DNA of 64,000 nt from Roseiarcus sp963758335 (GCA_963758335.1 CAVWVF010000004.1:434001-498000); one strand, 5' to 3'; counted from the stretch's first letter, positions 17,949 to 27,954 are shown. Program-made: numbers and translations. Notes: generated by a model not told the origin, from the sequence alone.

Positions 17949-18404
17949 CCCTCCCGATTCTCTCTCGGATTGAGTGGTCGCACGTGGATGCGGCACAAGG
18001 AATGTTTCACGTGAAACTCAGAGGGCGAAACTTCCGGCTATAAGGACTTCGAGGACATGCGGCTGTGAAGCGGCCGCTGCATTGGTGTCACTGCGCTGCA
18101 ACAAGCAGGATTCGCTACAATCGGTCAACCTAAAAACGGCAGTTATATAGCTAGGCGACCCACGAGTGGTTCCGGGCTTTCGCTGTCCATTCTTTTCGAA
18201 CATGCCGCTCTCTATGACCCGGGGGAGTCTCGTCATCGTCATGGTTCAGTCTCCGATGCCGAGCATAGCCTTCGCCAGGTTCTGGACAGCTCGGCACTCC
18301 CGTTGATCCTGCAATCCGTTCCGCGCAGGGCACGTATTTCGGGGCTTCCCCATTCACTTACGCTACGGCCTGTCAGGTTGCTCGCCCTCCTGTGACGGAT
18401 CAGA
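17949..18404. other. region without an assignable gene before the IS110 element
   Basis: About 450 bp. A plus-strand frame around 18160-18397 (SGLSLSILFEHAALYDPGES...) looks protein-like, but I cannot match it to a family and it lacks a start. A TATATAGCTAG stretch occurs near 18145. Nothing further supported. Confidence 0.35.
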
Positions 18405-18728
18405 CTAGGTCTCCCGGCTTTTTACTTCCAGGCTTCCAGCAGGTCGCCCTCCCTGCCGCTGGATATGACTACAACAGCCAACCAGCGCCCGCGGGCGCGC
18501 CATTATGGGTGAAAATGGTGGCGGGCCGGGCCGTTTTGTCCGAGCCTTTGCGCGGCGACCGTGCCGAGGCTGACAATCCCTGCGGTGGTTCGCGACCCCG
18601 AATAACAGCCCGGCCCGCGCCGCATAGAGGTACCATTCTTTGTCGCCCTCGGAAACGGGGAGCACGCGTGGCAGTGTCTCGAGCGTACCTGCGGCGTCAC
18701 GGTCGCCTTCCGACAGAAGGAGGCGAGG
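18405..18728 (+). ncRNA. IS110 left-end region, possible bridge-RNA locus
   Basis: About 320 bp without a convincing gene directly precede the IS110 transposase. It contains GC-rich self-complementary stretches, for example CCGCGGGCGCGCC near 18487. In the IS110 group the non-coding end upstream of the transposase encodes the bridge RNA that pairs with donor and target DNA. The position fits; I could not define loops or element ends, so this is a placement inference only. Confidence 0.3.
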
Positions 18729-19966
18729 ATGCGAGCGCTCATCGAGCGGTGTTGTGGGTTGGACGTGCATCAGGAGACGGTCGTAGCGTGCCTTATGATC
18801 GGCGCGCCGGGCATTCGATCGAGCAAGGAGGTGCGCACGTTTCGAACGGTGACGCGCGACCTCGAAGCCTTGCGGGACTGGCTGAAGGCGGCGGGGGTGA
18901 CGCATGTCGGCATGGAGAGCACGGGCGTCTATTGGCGCCCGGTCTATGCCGTCCTGGAGGGACACTTCGACCTGATCGTCGGCAACGCACGGCACATCCG
19001 CAACGTGCCTGGACGCAAGACCGACGTGAAGGATGCCGAGTGGATCGCCGATCTGGTGCGCCATGGGCTGATCGCCAAGAGCTTCGTGCCGCCCCGGCCG
19101 TTGCGCGAGCTGCGCGAACTGCTGCGCTATCGGAGCAAGCTCGTCGAGAGCCAGGCCGCGGAGCGCAACCGCCTGTTGAAGCTTCTGGAAACGGCCAACA
19201 TCAAGCTGGCGAGCGTGATGAGCGACGTTTTCGGCGTCTCCGGCCGGGCCATGCTCAAGGCGCTGATCGAGGGCCGAGCCTCGGTTGAAGAGATGGCCGA
19301 TCTCGCCAAAGGGCAGTTGCGCCGCAAGCGATCCGATCTCATCCTGGCGCTTGAGGGGCGAATGGAGGAGCATCATCGGTTCCCCCTGGCCACCCAGCTG
19401 CGCCGGCTCGAAGCGATCGAGCAGGACATCGCAACGCTCGACCTGCGCATCGTCGAGCGGCTCGAACCTTATCGGACGCCGCACGCGCTCTTGATGCAGA
19501 TCCCGGGCGTCGACTGGCTCGTCGCCGCGGTGCTCATCGCCGAGATCGGCGTCGACATGAGCGTGTTCCTGAGCGTCTATCACTTGAGCGCCTGGGCCGG
19601 CGTCTGCCCCGGCAACCATGAGAGCGCCGGCCGGCAGAAGAGCGGCCGCGCCCGGAAGGGCAATGTCCACCTCCGCACGATGCTGGTCGGCGCCGCGATC
19701 TCCGCCGCGAGGACCAAGGGCAGCTACCTCAAAGACAAGTTCCACCGTCTCAAGGCCCGCCGCGGCGCATGCGCGCGGCCCTGGCCATCGCTCACAAAAT
19801 CCTGGTTGCCGCCTATCACATGCTCGCCAAGGGCGTCGCCTATCATGAACTCGGAGAAGCCTATCTCGATCAAATCCGACAGACCCGCACCGTCGCCAAC
19901 CTGAAGCGCCGCATCGAACGCCTTGGTTATCACATAACGCTCCAGCCAATTGCGGAGGTCGTCTGA
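18729..19966 (+). pseudogene. IS110-family transposase with a late frameshift
   Basis: IS110 recombinases combine an N-terminal RuvC-like DEDD domain with a C-terminal Tnp_20 domain holding a catalytic Ser. Seen here: Asp in CCGLDVHQETVV, Glu in HVGMESTGVYWRPV, and Asp residues in GRKTDVKDAEWIADL. The C-terminal region has LMQIPGVDWLVAAVLIAEIG and then GVCPGNHESAGRQKSGRARKGN with the Ser. Near 19762 (KARRGA) one base is missing; the family sequence MRAALAIAHKILVAAYHMLAKGVAYHELGEAY continues one frame over to the stop at 19966. The unshifted frame ends at 19904 with a foreign tail. The active residues precede the shift, so partial function cannot be excluded. Confidence 0.85.
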
Positions 19967-20247
19967 CCCGATCTTCGTGGCAGTGGCCTGAACTCCTTCT
20001 GCGGGCAGGACTTTCACCCGCTAGAACGGCAGCTAGCAAGGGGGTCAATTCTTCATGTCGCCTGACAATCGACAAGCGGGCAGAGGCGGATCTGCGAGAT
20101 AAAATCCGGACGATCGCGCTCAAACGCCGCTTTATCGCCGAGAACTCTGGCGCATCGTAACTCCCAAGGTGGTTGAGTTTGATTTGCCACACTTAGTGGG
20201 AAAGCTGGGCCGGCTCGACGACTTTTGGTGAGTCAAGTCAAGGTGGG
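19967..20247. other. non-coding gap between IS110 and the IS66 remnant
   Basis: About 280 bp, presumably the IS110 right end plus flanking DNA. Short frames only, with no family match, RNA gene or clear inverted repeat. Confidence 0.35.
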
Positions 20248-20672
20248 ATGATTTTCCCTGCCGAGATTCGTGAGCTGATCAAGTCGCTTCGATGCGAGAA
20301 CGAGGCGTTGCGAACCGAAAACGCCGTCCTTCAAGCGGAGGTCGGCGAGCTTCGGCGGCAGCTGGATTTGGACACCCCACCAGCTCTGAACCGCCGTCGA
20401 GCGACGGACTGAAGAAGAAGCCGCGCGTCGCCGGCACTCTTCGCGGACGCTCCGGCGAGCGGAGCGGCGGGCAGACCGGGCACAAGGCCGACACGCTCTG
20501 AAAGGTCGACATCCCCGATCGGATCGAGCGCTATACGGCGGGCGTCTGTCTCATTGCACGCGCCGGGCTGACTACGGCAATGCAAACGGGCATGAGAAGA
20601 AACAGGTGTTCGATTTGCCTGACAGGCTGATCGAGGTCACCGAACACGAGGCCTCGATCTATTGCCAGACTT
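20248..20672 (+). pseudogene. IS66 TnpC N-terminal remnant
   Basis: ATG 20248 follows AGGTGGG. The start MIFPAEIRELIKSLRCENEA and the Leu-zipper-like LRTENAVLQAEVGELRRQL are the TnpC N-terminus. The frame then shifts at about 20380 into SEPPSSDGLKKKPRVAGTLR and GQTGHKADTL, with an in-frame stop where the family has Lys/Gln. The later part, KKQVFDLPDRLIEVTEHEASIYCQ, stops at about 20672. The continuation of the same transposase is at 22576, beyond an inserted IS1634-like element. Confidence 0.75.
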
Positions 20673-20738
20673 AAACACCTGTTTTTTGCAAGTGGTTGAG
20701 TGTGCTGGCGTTTCGGCGAAATTCAAGTCGGCGTGGCA

Positions 20739-22446
20739 CTACGCCTGGGGCCGGCCGCGGCGTTTTCGTGTGGGCTTGGGCTGGGCGATTGGCGGAGGCC
20801 GGGCTTGGCGGGCGCGCGGCGGCAAGGCGATATGAGCGCGGCGGAACAGGCTCATGATTGAAGGCGCGGCGTCGGTGCGCACCAACCAATCGGCGCCGCG
20901 ATGGCGAATGCGCACCGGAGCGAGACGGTCGAGATCGCGCAAGAGGTCCTTCCATTCCGGCGCGAGGTCGGCTTCGCGCGCGAGATCGTCGAGATGCTTC
21001 TGCATGGAAAGCGCCAGGAAGGAGCAGAAGACATGGCCGCGGATCGCCGCGTCGGAGAAATGGAAGATCGGCCGCGTGCGCATGATCGCCTTGGTTCGGC
21101 GGAAGAGGTCCTCGACTTGGAGCAGACCGCGGTAGCGCAGGACCGCCTGCAATGGCGTGACCTTGGCGTTGGTGCGCAGCACAAAGATCCCGTCGAACCG
21201 CGCCTCTTCGGCGAGCTTGCCGGCGTCGATCTCGAATGACCGTTTGTCCTTGGCGTCGACTTTGCGCAGATACCGCCGATAGGCGGAGTTTCCGATCAGC
21301 GCCTTGTCGCCCTTCTTCAATTGCGCATCGAGCGCGGCAACGATCGCTTCGCGGTCCTTGCGGTCGTTCTCGGCCTCCTCTTCATTACGGCAGACGACAT
21401 AGCAAACGCCCTCGACCTTCACTTGCTTGACGAAGAGCTGCGTCTCTCCCCTCTTGCGCTCGATCAGGAGGGGCACGAAAGGATCGTCGTTTTCGAGCAC
21501 GATCCTGCGCACGATGGCGTCGGAGCGCTCGCGCGCACCCAGGATGCAGTCCAGCTTGCGCTCTTCGAGGCCGGCGATGGCGGCGGCCGAGATCATGCCG
21601 CGGTCAGCGACGACGCAGACCCGGCCAATCGAAAAGCGCTGTCGCAAACGGTCGATGACCGGCAAGAGCGTCGTCACGTCGGCGGTGTTGCCCGGCCACA
21701 TCTCGGTGCAGATCGGCCGGCCGTCGCCATCGACGATGAGGCCGAGGATCATCTGCTTCAGGTCGGGTCGATAGTCCTTGCAATAGCCGTGCTCACCCAG
21801 CGCCTCGCCGCCCTCGCCGTAGAACGAGAGGCTCGTCGTGTCCAAGAACACGGCGGAAAGGTCCGTGAACAGGTCGCGGCGGCGCTCGAACAGCCTTTCC
21901 TCGATCAGATCCTTGACGCACCGCGGCGCCAGCGCCCCGGCCGGCTTCTCCTCCAGTTCCTCGCCGAGCCAGGTCATCGCCCGATAGAAGTGATGCAGGT
22001 CAAGCCCGTCGGTGCCGGGGATGTCGTAGCGTCATCCACGACGCGCAGTCGCGGTCCGAGCCCGACACGAACAGCCGGTGCAGCGCGGCGACGAACACCG
22101 CCCGCTCGACCGGAAACTCGAACCCGCGCTCCCTGAGCAGGCCGGCCAGCACGTCGGGGATCCCGAGCCGCTCCCAGATCCTGCCGAACAGTAATGGCCC
22201 GCCGATCCGCTTGGCCGCGACCGACAACGCGCCCTCGGCGTCCTCGTCGACCGCGTTGATGAGCAAGACCTGATCGGTGAGCTTGGCCCCAGAAGCGATG
22301 AGCGAAGCCAAGGCGCCGGAGGCGGCCAGTTCGTCGGCGCGGCCGAGATTGGCGATGACCCTCTGGCGCACGGCGGCGCCTTCGCGCTTGTTCTCGACGA
22401 TCTGCACGTAGCTGCGTTCGCCGGACTTCTTGAGCCGGAAGAACAT
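20739..22446 (-). pseudogene. IS1634-family transposase with a single central frameshift
   Basis: Begins at ATG 22446 (MFFRLKKSGERSYVQIVENK) and runs to about 22035 (RLFVSGSDRDCASWM). There the sequence lacks about 2 nt of the expected WMDDYDIPGTDG and shifts; the rest is in frame from TWLGEELEEKPAGALAPRCV to the stop at 20739. DDE residues are all present: Asp in LSAVFLDTTSLSFYGEGG, Asp in VCVVADRGMISAAAI, and Glu in RYRGLLQVEDLFRRTKAIMR. One small indel separates it from an intact about 560-aa enzyme. It interrupts an IS66 TnpC gene. Confidence 0.88.
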
Positions 22447-22575
22447 GGCGGCCTCAAAAGACAGCACCACACAAACCGATTCGCCACCAAATATCAAGTT
22501 GCAATGTCGCGCTTACGTGACACTACATTTTGAGAAAAGCCCAACCACGCTCAACAATATCAATGCTTTGCGAGC

Positions 22576-22751
22576 GTGAAGGCCTGTTTACTGTTCAAGT
22601 CGGGTATTGGTGCGAGGCGTGCGGCGGCCAGACGAAAGCCGACTTTCCGAAGGGCGTCGGCTCGCCGAGCCAATACGTCGAGCGGGTCAAAAGCGCCGGC
22701 GTTCTATCTCAAGCAGTTCATTCCGAGGACCGGGCCGGGACACAATTGTAA
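22576..22751 (+). pseudogene. IS66 TnpC internal fragment (continuation of 20248-20672)
   Basis: VQVGYWCEACGGQTKADFPK, then GVGSPSQYVERVKSAGV, corresponds to the TnpC zinc-binding segment and the start of the next domain. It follows directly after the part preserved at 20248-20672. A frame wobble near 22695 gives FYLKQFIPRTGPG in another frame. It ends before the catalytic domain, where the IS5/IS4-like element at 22837 begins. Confidence 0.7.
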
Positions 22752-22906
22752 CAGGGGCAAAGTCCGGGCGAGCTCTAGCCTGACTTTCTCAACTGGGGTG
22801 CCGATTTTGGAATTTTGTTGAAAAACCCTGAGTCAATAGAGCCTCTTGCAAAATTCATCGAACGCGGCGAATTTTCCCTGTGTTCGCGGGGCGGAGGGGC
22901 CGGCGC

Positions 22907-24100
22907 TCAGGCCGGCGCGAGCCTGAGCTGCGTGACGCGGAGTATTTGATCGACCGCGAGCGCCACCACGCCGAACATGAGGTGGCATTTGACCTTGATC
23001 GCGCCGCGCACGCGCACGGACCGTGCGCCGAATTCATCCTTCAGTCGGGCGTTGACGCGTTCGGCCAGGGTGCGAAAATCAAAAATCACGTCGTCCGGAT
23101 CGGGCATATGGATGAGTTTCATGCGCTCGACTTCTTTGGCCCATTCGGCCTTGGCTTCGTGCTGGGCGCGAAAGTTGCGATCGATGATCGGCGCATGGCC
23201 GAGCGCCTTGCTGTGGTCATGGATGGCGGCGGCGTCGTAGGCCGCATCCATTAGATCGTAGAGATAGGAGACGCGGGCGCCGGTCATGGTCATCAAGGGA
23301 ATGGCGACCTGACTGTCGTGGACGGAAGCCGAGGTCAGTCCGCAGGAGACCGGGATTTGGCCGCAGGCGACATCCAGATGCAGTTTGTAGCCGATCCAGG
23401 TTTCCTTGTAGCCCTTGCTGTTCTTCTTGGAGCCGACATCGCACGCGGTGGGCAGATCGGCGAGCATCTGATCGAGGTTCTGCGTGGTCTGCCGTTCGAG
23501 GCGCGTCGGCTCGGGTTTTGGCCGTTCCTCGTCCTTGCGCGGGCGTCCGCGCTTGCGCGTCGGCCGAGCGCCATCGGGCGGCGGCGGATCCCCCTTATTG
23601 TCGTTCGGCTCCGTCTTGACCGGCTTCTCGCGCGCCTCGATCTCGGTCGCGTCGCGCGCGATCACGCCGACGATGCGCCCGCCGAGCGAGCGCTCGATCA
23701 GCGCCGCGTGCATCTTGTCGGGCAGATCGCCCTGCGCAAACTCCGCGAAGGCGCGGGAAAAGGTAGCTTCCGATGGCACTTGCGAGCGTCGTTCCCAACC
23801 GAGAATGCGACGCAGCGACTTGTCGACCTCGAGGCGCTCGATCAGAGCGGTGGTGGTAGGAACGCCCAGCACCGCCTTGGCGACGAAAGCCCTGGCGAGG
23901 GCGCGGCGATCGCCAGGCGGGCGGCCGGCGCCTCGGGGCGGTTCGGGAACGAAGGCCTCGAGGCCGATCACGTCGAGGGTCGTGACGAGCCGCCCGAGCG
24001 CTTCGGTCATCGGGTCGACTTCCTCGCGAAGCCAAGGAAACAGATAGCCCTGGATGTGGTTCCAGCGCGCTTTCATAGCGTCGAGAGGATCGTCGGTCAT
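22907..24100 (-). CDS. DDE transposase (IS5/IS4-like)
   Basis: 397 aa, complete. The N-terminal part has the usual helical dimer region (GRLVTTLDVIGLEAFVPEPP, RALARAFVAKAVLGVPTTTAL). A first acidic motif lies in VGVIARDATEIEAREKPV. A charged linker rich in Pro/Lys/Arg (about 165-205) precedes GYKETWIGYKLHLDVACGQI, the second Asp in YLYDLMDAAYDAAAI, and the Glu-containing RTLAERVNARLKDEFGARSV. No damage visible. The exact IS subgroup is uncertain. Confidence 0.85.
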   Translation of the reverse strand: MTDDPLDAMKARWNHIQGYLFPWLREEVDPMTEALGRLVTTLDVIGLEAFVPEPPRGAGRPPGDRRALARAFVAKAVLGVPTTTALIERLEVDKSLRRILGWERRSQVPSEATFSRAFAEFAQGDLPDKMHAALIERSLGGRIVGVIARDATEIEAREKPVKTEPNDNKGDPPPPDGARPTRKRGRPRKDEERPKPEPTRLERQTTQNLDQMLADLPTACDVGSKKNSKGYKETWIGYKLHLDVACGQIPVSCGLTSASVHDSQVAIPLMTMTGARVSYLYDLMDAAYDAAAIHDHSKALGHAPIIDRNFRAQHEAKAEWAKEVERMKLIHMPDPDDVIFDFRTLAERVNARLKDEFGARSVRVRGAIKVKCHLMFGVVALAVDQILRVTQLRLAPA

Positions 24101-24185
24101 TGCTGTTGCTATGGTTCAGGACGATAGAATCGACACTATACTGAAATATTTCTCACAGTAAAGCGGAATATTTTAGAATATTGCC

Positions 24186-24213
24186 TTGACAACCGTCGGA
24201 TGGACTCTAAATA
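24186..24213 (+). promoter_or_regulatory. sigma70-like promoter reading out of the IS end
   Basis: TTGACA (24186-24191) and TAAATA (24208-24213) with a 16-nt spacer, inside the right end of the IS and pointing rightwards. The surrounding DNA is unusually AT-rich for this window. It could transcribe antisense to the small passenger genes that follow on the minus strand. Confidence 0.4.
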
Positions 24214-24327
24214 CATTGCCTCGTTTTGTGAGGGGTTATGAGAGGCGTTCCAAATAATTTTGCAACTGGCTCTAGATACTAAAGAATTTTCGGAGGTGTT
24301 GAAGAAATGTATCGGTCGATAGTTTGG

Positions 24328-24501
24328 CTATTTATTGTTGGGTTTTTTCAAATGGGGCTGACGAATGACGAGTTTAGCGAACGCTTTATCGAAGTCCTCT
24401 ATCTTTTCCGAAGCTTCCACTTTCTTTGCCGTCTCGACAAAGCGCTTGTGGCGTTCGGCGTCGGTGAGCTTGGGCGAGGGAGGACGACGGCTATGAGGCA
24501 T
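24328..24501 (-). CDS. small conserved protein associated with IS1595 elements
   Basis: 57 aa (ATG 24501, TAG 24328-24330). Sequence MPHSRRPPSPKLTDAERHKR followed by FVETAKKVEASEKIEDFDKAF is a highly charged, helical small protein. It belongs, from memory, to the type that accompanies IS1595-family transposases; its function is unknown. It lies on the same strand as the transposase at 25224-26164 and the membrane protein between them, so all three look like one element. No gene on the opposite strand is supported here. Confidence 0.65.
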   Translation of the reverse strand: MPHSRRPPSPKLTDAERHKRFVETAKKVEASEKIEDFDKAFAKLVIRQPHLKKPNNK

Positions 24502-24519
24502 GAAACCCAGTATAGCATG

Positions 24520-25205
24520 TTATTTGGCGAAGTCACCCTTTATCCATTGTGGGTTTGTGGCGTCTGCGAACCATGTGAAAAGCGTTGGCGCGGGACTTCG
24601 TGGCACCGCAAACCATCCAAAGAAATCTGCTTTGTATGACAAGGCAATTTTTATCACAGCTTCATCAACCTTTCTGTCGTTGGTGCGAAAGAGATGGGAA
24701 TTTGGGCCAACGAGAGAGCAATCGATGTTTAGACTATGGCCTGCTACTATCTCGCTTGTAGAGCCTCTAATTATTCCGACGTCAGTCATCACATTGTTAT
24801 TTCCAAATCTAACTTTAATACCATCGCAAGCCCTTTGCACATCGCGGATCACGAAGATATGGCTATTATTTTTTACTGTGAATGGAAATTCGAAAGCAAA
24901 ACTAGGATCAGAAGCAGGAGCGGAAAGTGTCGCGTCAGCCTCGTAAAACCGGTCGTATACCAAGTAGCCAACGCTTAAAAGTGTTGCGATCCGGAAAATT
25001 GCACTCCATAGAAAACGAGCGGTGCTCCAAGGATGATGCTCGAGCCATTTCGCTGCCCGAAAAGAATGTCTACCAGAGGAACCTGGGTTAGGAACCGAAG
25101 GATGGCTTGGGTTGATGATTTTTTTGGGAGTTCTGCTTGGCTGTTTTTGGGCGTGGCAGGCCGGGTGACTGTTCTAGGGTTGCCTCTAGTCAGTTTCTTT
25201 CCCAT
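24520..25205 (-). pseudogene. IS1595 passenger: membrane-anchored hypothetical protein, probably frameshifted near the N-terminus
   Basis: The clear coding part (24520 to about 25090) reads RAAKWLEHHPWSTARFLWSA, then a hydrophobic helix IFRIATLLSVGYLVYDRF. An extracytoplasmic domain follows (FEFPFTVKNNSHIFVIRDVQ, VGIIRGSTSEIVAGHSLNI, SYKADFFGWFAVPRSP) and ends at 24520. No good start exists in this frame. ATG 25205 (MGKKLTRGNPRTVTRPATPK) lies one frame away, so a frameshift around 25090-25110 is likely. GC content is lower than in neighbours. Position between the IS1595 transposase and the 57-aa gene marks it as a passenger gene. Confidence 0.5.
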
Positions 25206-25223
25206 GGTTTCTTATTTGGACTC

Positions 25224-26164
25224 TTAGCCTTGCGCAGTCGTTTCGTAAGTGAGCCTCTTGCCCTTGACGCCGATCAACGCGCGGTCGGCGCGCTCGTTGT
25301 CGTCAACACCGAGTTTGACGCGATTGCTGTATCGGAAATCGAATTCTGCAAGATAGCGGTGAAGGTGCCGTTCGCTGCAATGCTGGTATATGCCGATCAT
25401 TCCGCGCTTAAAGATCGAGAAATAGCCCTCGGCGCAGTTTACGCCAATGATGATGTTGGTTTTGCGGTCGCGGTAGGCGTATTCCTCGCGCGAATGGTCG
25501 ACCTTGCTGTGGTTCGCACATTCTTTGCCGAGCTGGGTATACTGATTGGCCTCATCAGTCATGAGGTGTGCTTCGCGGGCGATGTTGGCGCGGACAATCG
25601 GCGAGAGATCATCTTTCTTGACGCCCTCGACGTGGAACGAGCGAGCGGCGCCGCCGCGCTCAACGAGGTGAGAACGGCGTTCTTATGGGCGTATCCTCGA
25701 TTGATGGTCTCGCCTTCTTTGCGGCCGATGAAAGTCTCAACGGCTTCGACCGGAGTTCCGTCGCCGCCCATGGACGAGAGATCGCCAGTCCGCATCGCCT
25801 CGCGAATGCGATGGCTGAGGAACCAGGCGGTTTTCATACTGCAAGACAGCATCCGCTGGATTTGGTTAGTCGAAATGCCTTTCTTGCTGGCGCACATGAG
25901 ATGGATGATTTGCAGCCAAAGGTGCAGCGGAAGGTGCGAACTTTCAAAGATGGTCCGTTGCCGCGCGGTGAACTGGCCCTTGCACTCATAGCATTTGCGA
26001 AGGCCAAGACGGGTAGACTTGCCTTGCATCTTGCGAATGCGCTTCGGGTCACAATTGCCGCAATGTGGGCAAACGGGGCCATCTGGCCAAAGCTTGCTCT
26101 CGACATATTCGAAAGCGGCTTCCTCGGTTTGAAACTGAGGGGCGTTGAGAACGGAATTGGCCAC
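25224..26164 (-). pseudogene. IS1595-family transposase, one-base frameshift
   Basis: IS1595 transposases carry an N-terminal zinc ribbon and a DDE domain. The ribbon is CPHCGNCDPKR...LRKCYECKGQFTAR. The first catalytic part includes the HTH-like GISTNQIQRMLSCSMKTAWF and later VEAVETFIGRKEGETI. Near 25668 (NAVLT) one base is missing. The expected LVERGGAARSFHVEGVKKDD...REAHLMTDEANQYTQLGKE continues in the next frame to the stop at 25224, including the NIIIGVNCAEGYFSIFKRGM segment (N-E-G-F-S-x-F/L box). Otherwise complete. Confidence 0.85.
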
Positions 26165-26357
26165 GGGGAAAATCTCCTATGGCCTCAACACTAGATCATG
26201 TTCGCTGGTATGTCAAGTGTAATATCGCCCGAAATGGGCGCCCCGTCGCAGAGCGGGCCGGAGAGACGGCAGCGTGTGCGCGGCGGCCTTCGATCGACCC
26301 GGCGCCCGTCGCCGCGCATTTCAGCCCCTGGGTGCGTCCTCAAGGCGGACCAACGCT

Positions 26358-26594
26358 GATAGCTAGCCCAACTTGCGCAGTTTGGGGGCGGATTTCGCGA
26401 TTTTGCGCAGGGTGCTGTGAGTCAGGTCAAGTAGTTAGAGGGCGGACGAGGCGGATTTGAGCGTGTAGTGCCGACCTTGGTATTTTCTTGGGGGCCGCTC
26501 CTAGTTCAAATGGCGCATGTACTTGCGCCACACGATTCGCAGGAAGGACGGGAAAGTTCATCGCTATTGGCGCCAACCTCAGGGTCGATCTTGA
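26358..26594 (+). mobile_element. 5'-end remnant of an IS1634-like element
   Basis: The terminus TAGCCCAACTTGCGCAG (26358 onward) and about 110 bp behind it match the 39902 end of the composite element at 35434-39902. ATG 26517 starts MYLRHTIRRKDGKVHRYWR, the IS1634 transposase N-terminus, which stops after about 25 codons at 26594. The rest of the element is gone. Confidence 0.75.
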
Positions 26595-26674
26595 TTCCGA
26601 TTCTTGCTGCGTTCCTGTAGGCTCTCAGTGATCATGAAGCTCTGGAGCACCTGGCCAATCTTCTAACCAAGGAG

Positions 26675-26953
26675 TTGCAGCACTGCACGCTTCAGCTGTG
26701 GATGCCGGACCAGTCGAGCGAGGACGGCATCTACATTGGCGCTCATGATCATGGTTTGGCGCTTTGTGATCTCCCACTATCGACAACTGGCAACGAACTT
26801 CTCGACGCCTGCAACGAGTCAAAGGACTTCGGCAAACTATCGGCAATTGCGACGGGCTATTGGCCAATGATCCTCACAGCTTGCCGCCATTATAGACTTC
26901 CGGTCCCGCCCCAATATTGGATAAAGATGGTCGAACCACTAGCTGGGTCCTGA
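26675..26953 (+). CDS. hypothetical protein
   Basis: 92 aa from TTG 26675; the frame is open back to about 26618 (SDHEALEHLANLLTKEL), but no ATG or ribosome-binding site is present, so the 5' end may have been lost to the IS remnant. The sequence looks like a soluble helical protein (GNELLDACNESKDFGKLSAI, PPQYWIKMVEPLAGS). I do not recognise it. Coding potential is moderate. Confidence 0.35.
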   Translation: MQHCTLQLWMPDQSSEDGIYIGAHDHGLALCDLPLSTTGNELLDACNESKDFGKLSAIATGYWPMILTACRHYRLPVPPQYWIKMVEPLAGS

Positions 26954-27326
26954 GCGGTTACATGTTCAGGGTGGGGTAATTCAGGCGTAGTGAAGCGCCG
27001 AGTCTCGCCTGATAACCAAAACCTCAGCGTCGATCTTTCTTGAGATCGTGCGCCATTGCCGATTTGCGGTCCATGGTGGGAGGCGATCTCTCGTCGCCGA
27101 AGCAAGGCAGAAGCGGTCTCCTAGGGGCTACACGCTCTGCGAACAGGCGAGCAATTGATAGCGGACCCACAGTGGACCCGCCAAGACAATAATTAGGCTC
27201 GTCTTATTGACCCAAATCAATGTGTCATAATGCCGACTAAAGTATGATAATGTAGCGCGGGATGTGGATGTCGACCCCCTACCCTTCGCCGCGGATCGGG
27301 AATGCCGCGGTTTAGGAGGAGGGCAA

Positions 27327-27566
27327 ATGCGGTGCTTTTTGCTGAGAGGCGGCCATATCGTCGCAGTCAAGGAACTTTCAACGGACTTGTCCGATGAGGA
27401 GGCCATTGAACAATGCAGGTTGACGTTCGAGAATAGTTTGCAATACTACGACAACCCGCAACATTTTGACGGCTTTGAGGTCTGGAAGCGCGCTCGTAAG
27501 GTCTATCAACACAGCCTCGATCAAGGGTTGCTTGCCTCTTCCTGGAAGCGCGCGAGTTGGCCCTAA
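27327..27566 (+). CDS. small conserved hypothetical protein
   Basis: 79 aa. ATG 27327 is preceded by AGGAGGAGGG, the best ribosome-binding site in the region, so I reject the longer frame from 27264. MRCFLLRGGHIVAVKELSTD, then EEAIEQCRLTFENS and FDGFEVWKRARKVYQH, resembles the short proteins common in Hyphomicrobiales that start with a Cys-Phe strand pair and end in an FDGFEVW..ARxVY motif. Function unknown. The last about 15 residues (SLDQGLLASSWKRASWP) may be a changed tail. Confidence 0.6.
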   Translation: MRCFLLRGGHIVAVKELSTDLSDEEAIEQCRLTFENSLQYYDNPQHFDGFEVWKRARKVYQHSLDQGLLASSWKRASWP

Positions 27567-27741
27567 CATGGCCGGTGGAAGACGACCAGTTAACGGTTCT
27601 AGCTCATGCACGCTGGGTAACCTTGCCCGCTTCCTATGTCGTGCCCGCCGTAGCTCTACGCGATGGAGTGAACTTGAATGGAAGTAATATAAACTATGTC
27701 GCGATCTTGGCAAAAGAAAAATGATGGAATTGAGACGTAAG

Positions 27742-27954
27742 ATGGCAATATATGATCTTAATAAACCTGAGGACCGTGCTTACTTGCTCAAACGAGGCTT
27801 CGTCTGGGCGGTGATCTATCCGCACGGAGCGAATCGAGGAAAGCTAATCTCCGCCCATCGGGATGAGAAAGGCGTGAAATTCATCTTGAACTATTTAAAG
27901 GATGGCAAGGTTGATGTAGTAAAAATTGTCGAGTACCCTGATAAGCTAACTTGA
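27742..27954 (+). CDS. small hypothetical protein
   Basis: 70 aa from ATG 27742 (MAIYDLNKPEDRAYLLKRGF), or 77 aa from 27721. Predicted soluble with alternating strands (VWAVIYPHGANRGKLISAHR, DGKVDVVKIVEYPDK). No family recognised. The base composition is more AT-rich than the housekeeping genes, suggesting transfer. Confidence 0.45.
   Translation: MAIYDLNKPEDRAYLLKRGFVWAVIYPHGANRGKLISAHRDEKGVKFILNYLKDGKVDVVKIVEYPDKLT

Larger units (their letters stand above)
22837..24274 (-). mobile_element. intact IS5/IS4-superfamily element
   Basis: Inverted repeats TAGAGCCTCTTGCAAAATT (22837-22855) and the complement AATTTTGCAACTGGCTCTA (24256-24274) match except for a few bases. They enclose one complete transposase. 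No convincing longer target duplication: TCAA lies outside the left end and GATA outside the right. Confidence 0.75.

Noticed and set aside
18405..20192. 595-aa minus-strand open frame
   Set aside because: Antisense shadow of the IS110 transposase in a high-GC region; the translation is low-complexity Arg/Ala/Leu without family similarity.
24307..24639. 110-aa plus-strand frame
   Set aside because: It overlaps the better-supported 57-aa minus-strand protein and lacks any family-like sequence; the promoter-like TTGACA/TAAATA upstream is noted separately.
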